The notes under the pieces were generated by a model. That model was not told the origin of the DNA, ran no database searches, and worked only from the letters and a program-made list of their open reading frames with translations. A stretch of DNA of 64,000 nt from an uncultured Fluviicola sp. GTDB lineage: Bacteria > Bacteroidota > Bacteroidia > Flavobacteriales_D > Crocinitomicaceae. Shown piece after piece: positions 27,172-35,423 of the stretch. How positions within the stretch are numbered: the stretch's first letter is position 1; each line of letters begins with the position of its first letter. Where the stretch lies: positions 1-64,000 of the forward strand of contig NZ_CABHOL010000012.1 of the NCBI RefSeq assembly GCF_902168135.1, written 5' to 3'. The translations under genes were made by a program, and so were the position numbers.

Positions 27172-28228
27172 GATCTGGATAAAATCGCGCTCTTTTGATC
27201 TATGGTGGTTCATTGCTCCAATGGCACTTCCTCCATTGATCGTATTCTTCTTGCCGGAACAATTCACTAATCAGCAAAAGACAGAAATTTTTCCATGGTC
27301 CTGGATTCTCATTGTTCTATCAATCGACGTAGCACACGTATACACAACCGTTTACAAAACGTATTTCAAACCAAGTGCTTTCAAGATTCATAAGCTGAAA
27401 CTGCTTGCCGTTCCATTTTTAGTTTGGATTGTCGGCGTGATGGTTTACTCCATAAGCAGCAAACTGTTCTGGTCCTTACTGGCCTATTTTGCCGTTTTTC
27501 ATTTTATCCGACAGCAATACGGTTTCTTTAGGCTCTATTCCAAGCGCGAAACTTCTTACAGATGGAGAAAAGGAATTTTATCGATCACAATTTATGCGGT
27601 AACTGTCATTCCTATCCTAATCTGGCACGTGAGAGGACAGCAAAACTTCAATTGGATGACTGCCGGTGATTTCTGGTATATAAACCTTCCTTTCCTGGAA
27701 CCAATCTTAAACGGAGTCATGATCCTGATCGGAATAGCGTACTTGTTTGTGGAATGGAAAGAGAAACAGGATTCGGGGTATTTGAATACTCCTCGCATTT
27801 TATTGACGCTTTCAACCTGCTTTTCTTATTACGTAAGTATTGTATTGACCAATAACGATTTCATTTTTTCCCTGGTCAATGTGATCGGGCATGGAATTCC
27901 TTATTTGGCGCTTGTTTATTTCAGTGAAAAGAAAGAACTCAAAGAAGATTCCCCTACCCTTTTAAAATTGGTACTTTCCAAATGGGGATGGGTGCTTTTT
28001 TATGCCATTGTTTTTGCTTTCGCCTATTTTGAAGAAACACTTTGGGATGTCTTTATCTGGCGGGAAAACACCGTTCCTTTCGGATGGCTTTACGGTACTT
28101 TTAATCAATTGAATGACGACCAGGTGATCAGTCTTTTTGTACCATTGCTTATTATGCCTCAGGTAGTACATTACATACTTGACGGATATATCTGGAGGAA
28201 GAAAGATTACAGGATTCTCCAAGAATAA
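27161..28228 (+). CDS. Polytopic membrane protein with conserved-looking histidines, polyamine operon
   Basis: A 355-residue protein with about 9-10 hydrophobic helices. Start ATG 27161 overlaps the oxidoreductase gene by 11 bp. Histidines sit in membrane or membrane-edge segments: SIDVAHVYTTVYKTYF, AVFHFIRQQYGFFRLY, NVIGHGIPYLALVYF and PQVVHYILDGYIWRK. This arrangement recalls membrane metal or heme sites (diiron hydroxylase or desaturase-like), but I recognise no family. Last gene of the operon; a hairpin terminator follows at 28286. Confidence 0.65.
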   Translation: MKPKIWIKSRSFDLWWFIAPMALPPLIVFFLPEQFTNQQKTEIFPWSWILIVLSIDVAHVYTTVYKTYFKPSAFKIHKLKLLAVPFLVWIVGVMVYSISSKLFWSLLAYFAVFHFIRQQYGFFRLYSKRETSYRWRKGILSITIYAVTVIPILIWHVRGQQNFNWMTAGDFWYINLPFLEPILNGVMILIGIAYLFVEWKEKQDSGYLNTPRILLTLSTCFSYYVSIVLTNNDFIFSLVNVIGHGIPYLALVYFSEKKELKEDSPTLLKLVLSKWGWVLFYAIVFAFAYFEETLWDVFIWRENTVPFGWLYGTFNQLNDDQVISLFVPLLIMPQVVHYILDGYIWRKKDYRILQE

Positions 28229-28285
28229 TTATGAATCATTGTTATCCGGTTAAATTCCCCCCCACGAAACAATCCTCTTTTCCTC

Positions 28286-28314
28286 CCTACTTTTTGATAG
28301 GCCCAAAAAGTAGG
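28286..28314. terminator. Bidirectional terminator hairpin
   Basis: CCTACTTTTTG (28286-28296) and CAAAAAGTAGG (28304-28314), 11 bp perfect stem with a 7-nt loop, between the convergent polyamine-type operon and the pseudouridine synthase gene. Confidence 0.75.
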
Positions 28315-28319
28315 AGAAA

Positions 28320-30002
28320 TTATGCGAACTCCGCATCCACTTTGATCTTGACAGCTTCTTTGGTGATCGGATGCGTGAACTGCAGGAATTGTGCATGCAG
28401 GTGGAGCCTGTTGTCTTTGCTTCCATAAAGATCGTCACCAATGATCGGAGCGTTCAGTCCAAGGACATGCGCCGCATGAACACGTAATTGATGCGTTCTT
28501 CCTGTGATCGGATAGAAATAGATCAGTGTTTGGTTGTCTCTCCGCTTTACGACTTCCCATTTGGTTACGGCGCGTTTTCCGTGTTCGTAGCATACCAGCT
28601 GGCGCGGTCTGTCGTCCAGGTCTACACGCAGCGGTAAATCTATGATGCCGGAATCCTCCTTTACAATTCCGTCTAACAAGGCTACATAGCGCTTCTGTAC
28701 ATTTCGCTTAATGAACTGTTTCTGCAGGTGCATGTGTACTTTTTTATCTTTTGCAAGTACCAAAATGCCGGATGTAGACATGTCCAGGCGATGTACGATC
28801 AACGGGCCTGTTGCCTCCGGGTATTTTTCCTTCATGCGCGTGTAAACCGAGTCTTCGATGTTTTTCCCGGGAACAGAAAGGAATTCTGCCGGTTTGTTGA
28901 CAATCACCAGGTATTCGTCTTCAAAAACGATCTCCAATGCTTTGTTTTCTGCCGGGTTTTGAAGCATCGGGTTTTCATCGGTTTCGATTCCCTGAAGCAT
29001 GTGGCCGAGAATAGGTTCACATTTACCACGGCATGCCGGATAGACTTGTTTGTGTATACGCACTTCCGACTTGGGAGAAGCTCCCCACCAAAATTCACCC
29101 AGACAAATTGGCTTCAACTCATTTTCAAAAGCAAACTGAAGCAGTTTCGGCGCCGCACATTCTCCCGCTCCAGCCGGCGGTTTATGGTCTATCGTATTTT
29201 GAAAAATGCTTTGCAGGCTTCTTCGCTCTTTCCCTGCATTCAGGAAATAATACGAATCGAAGATTTCTGCCTGAAGCCTGTTCGACATATTCCTGCGTTT
29301 TTCCCGAAGCTCATTCAACCGGTTTTCAAAAGTTGCAACAGTTTCGGTTAATGCAGCGATTTGTTTTTTACCGGAATCTGTAAAATCCTTCAAAAAGTAT
29401 TGCTCCCGGATCGATTGTTTTCTCAAATCTTCCAGCAACGTTTCTAATTCTGCTTCATTTAATCCGGTGATATCCTCGCGAATTTGTTTTCTCTTCGCTT
29501 TTGACTCCTTGATCTCTTTTTTGTACTTCTGAAGCTGTTCCTGGTAAGACGCAATGGTGCTTTCCAGGTTTGTTTTTGCATTTAAATAAGCTTCTTCTTT
29601 TTCCAGTTTTTCAATTTCAAGCGTGACTTCATTGATAATCACTTCTTCTTTCCTAAAAAAACCTTTGGAATCGAGCAGGTCGAAAACTGGTGGAACGAAG
29701 TAATCGAAGTCGTTGGAATCTGCCAATTTCCCTGAAAAGGCGGCCAAAAATCCTAGTTCTCCTTTGTTGTTTTCCACAACGAGTACTCCGAACATCTTCC
29801 CTATCACCAATCCTTCCTGCTGATCGTCCAGGCCAAAGTTATGTACCCATTCCGTTTGGGTTTCGAGGTATTCCTGTACCTGCGCCATTGCAGCGACAGC
29901 CAGCGGGTGCGGATCGTAGTAAAACGGAAAGGTAAACTTCTCCGGACGCGGAATCGATGAAATATCGGAATGAAAAGAAATAAATTTGGAGTTTACTGAC
30001 AC
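28320..30002 (-). CDS. RluA-family pseudouridine synthase with long N-terminal coiled-coil extension
   Basis: The C-terminal third is a RluA-type synthase: IVNKPAEFLSVPG, catalytic Asp in HRLDMSTSGILVLA, then TGRTHQLRVHAAH. Upstream of it is a Cys-rich patch (GAGECAAPKLLQ, YPACRGKCEP), a charged coiled coil (about residues 130-245) and an N-terminal globular region. It modifies uridines in rRNA or tRNA; the target is not predictable. No ATG begins the full frame. I place the start at GTG 30002 because a TATCTTTG box lies 18 bp upstream, the spacing seen at other leadered genes here. A TTG at 30038 would precede that box. Confidence 0.8.
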   Translation of the reverse strand: MSVNSKFISFHSDISSIPRPEKFTFPFYYDPHPLAVAAMAQVQEYLETQTEWVHNFGLDDQQEGLVIGKMFGVLVVENNKGELGFLAAFSGKLADSNDFDYFVPPVFDLLDSKGFFRKEEVIINEVTLEIEKLEKEEAYLNAKTNLESTIASYQEQLQKYKKEIKESKAKRKQIREDITGLNEAELETLLEDLRKQSIREQYFLKDFTDSGKKQIAALTETVATFENRLNELREKRRNMSNRLQAEIFDSYYFLNAGKERRSLQSIFQNTIDHKPPAGAGECAAPKLLQFAFENELKPICLGEFWWGASPKSEVRIHKQVYPACRGKCEPILGHMLQGIETDENPMLQNPAENKALEIVFEDEYLVIVNKPAEFLSVPGKNIEDSVYTRMKEKYPEATGPLIVHRLDMSTSGILVLAKDKKVHMHLQKQFIKRNVQKRYVALLDGIVKEDSGIIDLPLRVDLDDRPRQLVCYEHGKRAVTKWEVVKRRDNQTLIYFYPITGRTHQLRVHAAHVLGLNAPIIGDDLYGSKDNRLHLHAQFLQFTHPITKEAVKIKVDAEFA

Positions 30003-30020
30003 GGATTCTCTTATGGACTG

Positions 30021-30028
30021 CAAAGATA
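30021..30028 (-). promoter_or_regulatory. -7 box TATCTTTG upstream of the pseudouridine synthase
   Basis: Exact TAnnTTTG on the minus strand, 18 bp before the proposed GTG start. A TTG lies 25 nt upstream (30054-30056), a little far. Confidence 0.45.
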
Positions 30029-30048
30029 CGAAAATCAACGCTTATTCT

Positions 30049-30165
30049 CACCGCAAAGAGCGCTGAGACGCAAAGGAAGAGTGACGAAAAATAAATCCTT
30101 TATAACATTTTAAGAGCGCAAAACAACCACTAAAAACTTAGCGTTCTTTGCTTGTTTGCGGTAAT
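30049..30165. repeat. Inverted ACCGCAAAG-type element
   Basis: The left end ACCGCAAAGAGCGCTGAG and the right end reading, in reverse complement, TTACCGCAAACAAGC and AAAGAACGCTAAG face each other across about 80 bp of AT-rich sequence. A second element of the same build lies at 57051-57235. Confidence 0.65.
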
Positions 30166-30169
30166 TTGG

Positions 30170-30601
30170 TCAATCAGAGAAATTAATCTTGACGTGAGTT
30201 CCATCACAATAAGGTTTATTTGAAGAAGCTCCGCAGCGGCAAAATGCAGTTACCTTACTTTCCTTCAATTCTTCCGAACCGTGATGCTTTACCGTAATGT
30301 TTCCATAAACCAATAATGGTCCATTCGGCATCGTTTCAACAATGTTTGATTGATGTACTTCTTTCTGTTCGTTTTTTAGACGATAGCTCAAAGCTCCACT
30401 CGGACATTTATCTACCTGACGGATAATTTCTTCGGTCGTCCCGCCTTCCATTTTTATCCACGGCTTGGTAGAGGGCTGAAAAACATTTGGAAGGCCAGTC
30501 GCTTTTTTCCAACAAACTGTTGAATGGATGCAGCTTTCCGGTTTCCAGACAATCGTCATTTCTTCGTTGGAATATTCTTTTACAATCGGTTTATCAGCCA
30601 T
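30170..30601 (-). CDS. Fe-S protein: Fer4-like domain plus CDGSH domain
   Basis: A 143-residue cytoplasmic protein. The N-terminal part (about 10-75) matches the divergent 4Fe-4S mono-cluster domain: ESCIHSTVCWKK and VDKCPSGALSY. The C-terminal part is a CDGSH iron-sulfur domain with the full signature CRCGASSNKPYCDGTH, whose three Cys and one His hold a 2Fe-2S cluster. The likely role is electron transfer or Fe-S/redox sensing. Single gene; a TATCTTTA box lies about 23 bp upstream. Confidence 0.88.
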   Translation of the reverse strand: MADKPIVKEYSNEEMTIVWKPESCIHSTVCWKKATGLPNVFQPSTKPWIKMEGGTTEEIIRQVDKCPSGALSYRLKNEQKEVHQSNIVETMPNGPLLVYGNITVKHHGSEELKESKVTAFCRCGASSNKPYCDGTHVKINFSD

Positions 30602-30651
30602 GGGGAATTCGAGTTAAATAAAACTAAAGATACGAAATGATTTGTTCGGTT

Positions 30652-31500
30652 TTACTTCCATGCCGCTTTCAACATACGGTTCTTTCCCTGCAGATCCTGC
30701 CGGACCTCAACATCGGTAAACCCCAATTGTTCCGTCATTATTTTCGTCTCCGATCCGAATTTTTCATGCAGTTCAAAGAAAAGCAATCCATTCTTGTTCA
30801 GGTTTTTTGCTGCGTACTCTGCAATTGCTTTGTAAAACAACAAAGGATTTTCATCCGCAACAAAAAGCGCCAGATCCGGTTCGAAATCAGTTACATTTTG
30901 ATGCATCTGCTCTTTTTCCAGCCATGGAATATAAGGTGGATTCGAGACGATCACATCTAATTTTCTTGTTTTTTCAATACTCAAAGCGTCGTGAAATTCA
31001 AAACTTACATCCAAATGGAGGTCTTTTGCATTTGACCGGGCAATTTCGAGTGCTTCCGGAGAGACATCCATTCCCCTGACATCAGCATCCGGCATTCGAT
31101 TTTTAAGAGCCAACGCGATACACCCCGAACCGGTGCACCAATCCTCAATCTCAGGTTTTTCTTTGTTTTGAATTGATTCAAATATCCAGGAAACTAACTC
31201 TTCTGTTTCAGGTCGTGGAATTAAAACGCCCGGGGCCACTCCTATTTTCAAATCATCGAAATACGTAAATCCGATAATGTATTGAACCGGTTCCCCCGTT
31301 TGAAGCCTGGACACGATTTGATCCAGTTTCTCTAATTGAGCATCCGAAAGGAGGATTTCTTTCGAAACCAGTAATGCGGAACGGTTGAATTCGAAGATAT
31401 CTTCCAAAACGAGCAGAAGGATATTCCGTACTTCTCTTTCCGAATAGAGGGCTGATAGTTTATCCGTCCAAATCGCCGTAAGCTGCTTGAGATCGTGCAT
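30652..31500 (-). CDS. prmC: Peptide chain release factor N(5)-glutamine methyltransferase
   Basis: A 282-residue AdoMet-dependent enzyme that methylates the GGQ glutamine of release factors RF1/RF2. An N-terminal helical domain precedes the Rossmann domain, which has IEDWCTGSGCIALAL (AdoMet loop), VRGMDVSPEALEIA, and the catalytic VSNPPYIPWLE (NPPY). RPETEELVSWI is the usual PrmC segment. Full length. TACCTTTG ends 4 bp before the ATG, indicating a leaderless transcript. Confidence 0.93.
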   Translation of the reverse strand: MHDLKQLTAIWTDKLSALYSEREVRNILLLVLEDIFEFNRSALLVSKEILLSDAQLEKLDQIVSRLQTGEPVQYIIGFTYFDDLKIGVAPGVLIPRPETEELVSWIFESIQNKEKPEIEDWCTGSGCIALALKNRMPDADVRGMDVSPEALEIARSNAKDLHLDVSFEFHDALSIEKTRKLDVIVSNPPYIPWLEKEQMHQNVTDFEPDLALFVADENPLLFYKAIAEYAAKNLNKNGLLFFELHEKFGSETKIMTEQLGFTDVEVRQDLQGKNRMLKAAWK

Positions 31501-31504
31501 GAAC

Positions 31505-31512
31505 CAAAGGTA
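31505..31512 (-). promoter_or_regulatory. prmC -7 box TACCTTTG, leaderless spacing
   Basis: Exact TAnnTTTG on the minus strand with 4 nt between box and ATG; no -33 TTG is seen. Confidence 0.5.
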
Positions 31513-31522
31513 ATTACGAATT

Positions 31523-31580
31523 GCGAATTACGAATTACGAATTGATGGATTGTGGTTGAAAAATTGGTTTTAGCTTCGAT
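31523..31580 (+). repeat. Imperfect direct repeat, left copy
   Basis: The stretch GCGAATTACGAATTACGAAT and the following about 38 bp resemble 32643-32700 at most positions (both have ATGGATT, G.GGTTG or GTAGTTG, and a T-run near GCTTCGA/GCTGCGA). The copies flank the LysM protein gene. Confidence 0.6.
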
Positions 31581-31658
31581 TTAATGGGTAAATCCGTGTG
31601 ATTAACTGTACATTTCGCACTTTTTATCGAATATATCGGGCTTTTCAACAAACTTTTT

Positions 31659-31688
31659 TTGAATTCCCAATGTAACTTGTTAAATTTA
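31659..31688 (+). promoter_or_regulatory. Promoter of LysM gene (TTG-N19-TAAATTTA)
   Basis: TTG at 31659-31661, 19-nt spacer, TAAATTTA at 31681-31688 (last base differs from consensus G). The proposed GTG start is 30 bp downstream. Confidence 0.5.
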
Positions 31689-31718
31689 GGTGCGTTAAAT
31701 GCAAATAAAACAACAAAA

Positions 31719-32651
31719 GTGGGAAGTATCAAATTCATTTTTCTAAGCATTCTGATTAGCAGTCAAGCACTGTACGCGCAATCAGACAGCGAGTCAGAAG
31801 TTGATCACATGTCGCCTACAGCTTCAGCGATGGCACAAACACCTGATTCTATTACTGTTGTTTCTTCTAAGAAAATTCTCGAAGTTCCTGCATTCCAAAA
31901 ATACGATCCGGATACGATCCAACTTGGAGAAAATGATTTCCTGGTTTCGGATTCATACACTGCTATGGGGCAGCCGTATGTATACGATGCATTGCATTCT
32001 TTCCATCGCAGAAGAATGGATGGATTCGGAGGATTTTTAAACGATAAGATCAATGCCGGATTAGCCGAAGTGCGCAATAGAGGATTCAACTCCGATCTGA
32101 AGAAATTATACATTCAAATTGATCCTTCGACTTTGACGGTTTACTGGACTGCAGTAGTTGGACCAAGTCTTGACGGAAGATGTTACATGAGCGTTGACAG
32201 CCGTGGTTCTGCCGGTGGTGGATTAGCCGCTGTTCAGAAGCAATGTCCGCGCATGCACCGCATTCATTCGACACTTGTTCCTGTGAAAGTTCTGGAGTTT
32301 AACGATAATGTATTACAATGTTACACCTGGGACGGAGCCAAAATAGACACGGTGACACATGCCATCAATATTCAGCAGCATTTCTATAAATACTACGATC
32401 CTCAGATAGGGAACGGTGTAACTCTTGCAGAAGTGGTTCAGAAAGAGAAAGATGCTGAAATGGCTTCTTTAATGGTCGTATCCAAGCCTGCAGCTCCGGC
32501 TGTGCGCTATAGACGTTATACTGTAAAGTCGGGAGATACGCTTTCTCAAATTGCTGAAAAGTACCATACAACACCTTCAAAAATTAAAGCTGCGAATCAT
32601 TTACGCTCTTATTTGATCCGTGTGGGGCAGACTTTGAAAATTCCGAATTAA
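31719..32651 (+). CDS. Secreted LysM protein
   Basis: A 310-residue protein. No ATG opens the frame; GTG 31719 directly begins a good signal peptide (GSIKFIFLSILISSQALYAQ), and a promoter lies just upstream, so an upstream TTG at 31659 is unlikely. The middle domain has MDGFGGFLNDKINAGLAEVR and YWTAVVGPSLDGRCYMSVDS and is not recognised. The C-terminus is one LysM motif (YTVKSGDTLSQIAEKYHT, then LIRVGQTLKIP) that binds peptidoglycan glycan. The stop lies inside the right copy of a direct repeat. Confidence 0.75.
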   Translation: MGSIKFIFLSILISSQALYAQSDSESEVDHMSPTASAMAQTPDSITVVSSKKILEVPAFQKYDPDTIQLGENDFLVSDSYTAMGQPYVYDALHSFHRRRMDGFGGFLNDKINAGLAEVRNRGFNSDLKKLYIQIDPSTLTVYWTAVVGPSLDGRCYMSVDSRGSAGGGLAAVQKQCPRMHRIHSTLVPVKVLEFNDNVLQCYTWDGAKIDTVTHAINIQQHFYKYYDPQIGNGVTLAEVVQKEKDAEMASLMVVSKPAAPAVRYRRYTVKSGDTLSQIAEKYHTTPSKIKAANHLRSYLIRVGQTLKIPN

Positions 32652-32700
32652 GAATTACGAATTAATGGATTTGTAGTTGGGTTATTGATTTTTGCTGCGA
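32643..32700 (+). repeat. Imperfect direct repeat, right copy
   Basis: CCGAATTAAGAATTACGAAT and following bases match 31523-31580. This copy contains the stop codon of the LysM gene. Confidence 0.6.
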
Positions 32701-32826
32701 GTTTTTATTTAAGACCTATTTGATTAGAAAAACCTCTACGTCCCTTTAAAAATACGGTTTGCTATTTGGCAAACTGGCAAATTTACCAATTTGCGCAGGG
32801 ATCAGGGGCTCTTCAAGCGAAACAGA

Positions 32827-32855
32827 AAAGTCCTCCGTTAGTGAAGGACTTTTTA
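32827..32855 (+). terminator. Rho-independent terminator
   Basis: AAAGTCCT (32827-32834) and AGGACTTT (32845-32852) with a 10-nt loop followed by TT; about 175 bp after the LysM gene and before the convergent msrB. Confidence 0.75.
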
Positions 32856-32927
32856 ATTATTATATCGGCAACTTGAAGTTTCTTTCTGCTTGAACTGACG
32901 ATCAAACAGATCCTACTGGCAGATTTC

Positions 32928-33419
32928 TTACTTGATCACCTTCGGGAGCTTATCCAAATCCTTTGAAGGATAGAACTGAATAGAACTGGTGTTTACGCAA
33001 TGACGGGTGTCTTTATCCGTAAATCCCTCTCCAGTAAAAACGTGTCCCAGATGTCCTTTACAATTCGCACAAATGATTTCTGTACGCATTCCGTCGGCAT
33101 CAGGAACGCGAATTACAGAGCCGTTGATCTCATCATCAAAACTCGGCCAGCCGCAATGCGATTCAAATTTATCGTCTGATTTATAAAGCGGATTATTGCA
33201 CTGTTTGCAGATGTAAACTCCTTTATCCGTTTTCAGGTAATAATCCCCGGTAAAAGCACGATCGGTATTCTTATGTAGGATTACGCTTTCTTCCTGGGGA
33301 GTGAGTTTATTGTATTTGGTTTCTTTTTTAGACGAATCGGTCTTGGTTGGTTCCTGGGAACAAGCTGTTAAACCGACAAACAAGCTTAAGCAAATCATCA
33401 AATAGTTCTTCATCTTCAA
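32928..33419 (-). CDS. msrB: Peptide-methionine (R)-S-oxide reductase, lipoprotein
   Basis: A 163-residue MsrB with a lipoprotein signal (lipobox LTAC), so it repairs oxidised methionine in the periplasm or at a membrane surface rather than the cytoplasm. Zinc-binding pairs are CKQCNNPL and CANCKGHLGHVF. The catalytic Cys is in DTRHCVNTSSIQF, and HCGWPSFD is canonical. Single gene. The nearby TlpA-like thioredoxin could supply reducing power, although the two are separated by 169 bp. Confidence 0.93.
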   Translation of the reverse strand: MKMKNYLMICLSLFVGLTACSQEPTKTDSSKKETKYNKLTPQEESVILHKNTDRAFTGDYYLKTDKGVYICKQCNNPLYKSDDKFESHCGWPSFDDEINGSVIRVPDADGMRTEIICANCKGHLGHVFTGEGFTDKDTRHCVNTSSIQFYPSKDLDKLPKVIK

Positions 33420-33588
33420 TCGTTTTGAATCAGTTACGCAAGTTCAGCGGATTTGGATTTAAAACCAAGAAAAACAAGCTATAAAAAGTTAAAAAAGCCC
33501 AGTATCACTGATCAAATAGACATAACTTGTCCCGTCAATACGGGATGTCTATCCGTATATTTTGCTGATCGAATTTAGAACAAGAAGA

Positions 33589-34107
33589 CTACTTTTTCTG
33601 CTTGTCCAATTCCACGTGCAAGCCAAGTCCTCTTAACGATTCACCCGAAGCTACAATTTTCCCTTCGCCATCTACTAAGAACCCACTAGGAATAAATTGA
33701 ACCCCGTAAGCTTTTCCGGCCTCATTTGCTTTGTCCCAAACGTGACTTTTCCAGATAAGCCCGTCTGCTTTGATAGCTTCTTTCCACTTGGTTTCATCCC
33801 GGTCCAGGGAAACGGAGAACACTTCAAATCCTTTTGCGTTTTTGAACTTCGCGTTCTTGTATTTCCCATAAGCTTCAACCACATTCGGGTTTTCTTTTCT
33901 GCAAGGTCCACACCAGGAAGCCCAAAAGTCGATTAAAACCATTTTCCCTTTCAAGGAAGAAAGCTTTACAATTTTCCCATCAACACCCGTCAGGGCAATT
34001 TCAGGAGCTTTTGTACCGACTCCCGGCATTGGCTTGATTGCTTTGAAAGAAGACAAACCAATTCCCACCAGGAATAAAGTTGAAAGAATGATTATTGAAT
34101 TTTTCAT
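33589..34107 (-). CDS. TlpA/ResA-like thiol-disulfide oxidoreductase
   Basis: A 172-residue thioredoxin-fold protein with an N-terminal signal or anchor (IIILSTLFLVGIGLSSF) and redox motif WCGPC (Cys 66 and 69) in VLIDFWASWCGPCRKENP. It has the usual TlpA cis-Pro region (VQFIPSGFLVD). It acts in the periplasm on disulfides, for example in cytochrome maturation or MsrB reduction. It starts 6 bp after murA and is the last gene of DUF4290-murA-tlpA. Confidence 0.88.
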   Translation of the reverse strand: MKNSIIILSTLFLVGIGLSSFKAIKPMPGVGTKAPEIALTGVDGKIVKLSSLKGKMVLIDFWASWCGPCRKENPNVVEAYGKYKNAKFKNAKGFEVFSVSLDRDETKWKEAIKADGLIWKSHVWDKANEAGKAYGVQFIPSGFLVDGEGKIVASGESLRGLGLHVELDKQKK

Positions 34108-34113
34108 CTGTTC

Positions 34114-35421
34114 TTAGTTTACGCGACGAATATCGGCACCCAGGTTTCGCAAGCGAATATCGATATCCTGGTAACCTCTGTCAATTTGTTCAATATTGTG
34201 AATAACGCTTTTTCCTTCTGCAGAAAGGGCTGCAATCAACAGGGAAACTCCGGCACGAATATCCGGGGATGTCATTTGGATTCCACGTAAATTATGCTGT
34301 CTTCCCAACCCGATAACAGTAGCCCTGTGCGGGTCGCACAAGATGATTTGTGCCCCCATATCGATCAGTTTATCCGTAAAGAATAAACGCGATTCGAACA
34401 TTTTCTGGTGGATCAATACACTTCCTTTTGCCTGTGTTGCAACTACCAGGATGATAGACAACAAATCCGGGGTAAATCCAGGCCAGGGCGCATCGTAGAT
34501 AGTGAGAATGGAACCGTCAATGAAAGTATCAATCTCATAAGATTCCTGCGCAGGAATGTAAATATCGTCTCCCCTTCTTTCCAGTTTAATTCCCAATCTT
34601 CTGAAAGTATTCGGAATGACACCCAGGTTTTCCCAGCTCACATCTTTGATCGTAATCTCAGACTGCGTCATTGCTGCCAAGCCTATGAAACTTCCGATCT
34701 CGATCATATCCGGCAAAATACGGTGATAACAACCACCCAATTCCTTCACACCTTCGATAGTCAGCAAGTTTGAACTGATCCCGGAGATCTTCGCTCCCAT
34801 GGAATTCAGCATCTTACACAACTGCTGAATGTAAGGTTCACAAGCCGCATTGTAGAAAGTAGTTGTTCCTTCAGCCAAAACCGCTGCCATAATAACATTT
34901 GCAGTTCCGGTTACGGAAGCCTCATCCAAATGGATGTATGTTCCTTTTAATTTTTTTGCTTCAATTGAGTAAAAATGCTCGCCGGCATCGTAATTGAATT
35001 TTGCTCCCAACAGGGCAAATCCCTCGAAATGCGTATCGAGTCTTCTGCGGCCGATCTTATCACCACCCGGCTTTGGAATAAATCCTTTTCCGAAACGTGC
35101 CAGTAAAGGACCAACAATCATAATAGAACCTCTCAGGGATGCCGCTCTCTTCTTGAAATCTTCGGTTTCCAAATACCCGAGGTCAATGTCTTTTGCCTGA
35201 AAAACGTAGGTACCGCGCTCTACTTTTTCAATTTTCACACCCATCGTCTGCAATAAGTCAATCAACTTATTCACATCCACAATGTCAGGAATGTTTGAAA
35301 TAGTAACTTTTTCAGCGGTCAACAAAGGAGCACAAAGTACTTGTAAAGCTTCATTTTTAGCCCCTTGTACAGTCAATTCCCCTTTCAGTTTCTTTCCTCC
35401 GTAAATTTCAAAAGACGACAT
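34114..35421 (-). CDS. murA: UDP-N-acetylglucosamine 1-carboxyvinyltransferase, Asp variant
   Basis: A 435-residue EPSP-synthase-fold enzyme adding enolpyruvate to UDP-GlcNAc, the first committed step of peptidoglycan synthesis. The substrate Lys-Asn pair is in VQGAKNEALQVL. The active loop reads KPGGDKIGRRRLDTH, so Asp 121 takes the place of the Cys that fosfomycin alkylates in E. coli MurA. DIRAGVSLLIAAL is the usual C-terminal segment. Full length. 2 bp after DUF4290 and 6 bp before the thioredoxin gene. Confidence 0.95.
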   Translation of the reverse strand: MSSFEIYGGKKLKGELTVQGAKNEALQVLCAPLLTAEKVTISNIPDIVDVNKLIDLLQTMGVKIEKVERGTYVFQAKDIDLGYLETEDFKKRAASLRGSIMIVGPLLARFGKGFIPKPGGDKIGRRRLDTHFEGFALLGAKFNYDAGEHFYSIEAKKLKGTYIHLDEASVTGTANVIMAAVLAEGTTTFYNAACEPYIQQLCKMLNSMGAKISGISSNLLTIEGVKELGGCYHRILPDMIEIGSFIGLAAMTQSEITIKDVSWENLGVIPNTFRRLGIKLERRGDDIYIPAQESYEIDTFIDGSILTIYDAPWPGFTPDLLSIILVVATQAKGSVLIHQKMFESRLFFTDKLIDMGAQIILCDPHRATVIGLGRQHNLRGIQMTSPDIRAGVSLLIAALSAEGKSVIHNIEQIDRGYQDIDIRLRNLGADIRRVN

Positions 35422-35423
35422 AC

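Noticed and set aside
28728-29351. 207-codon plus-strand frame inside the pseudouridine synthase gene
   Set aside because: Antisense to a gene with clear catalytic motifs. Its composition is Phe/Arg/Cys-rich, typical of a shadow frame.
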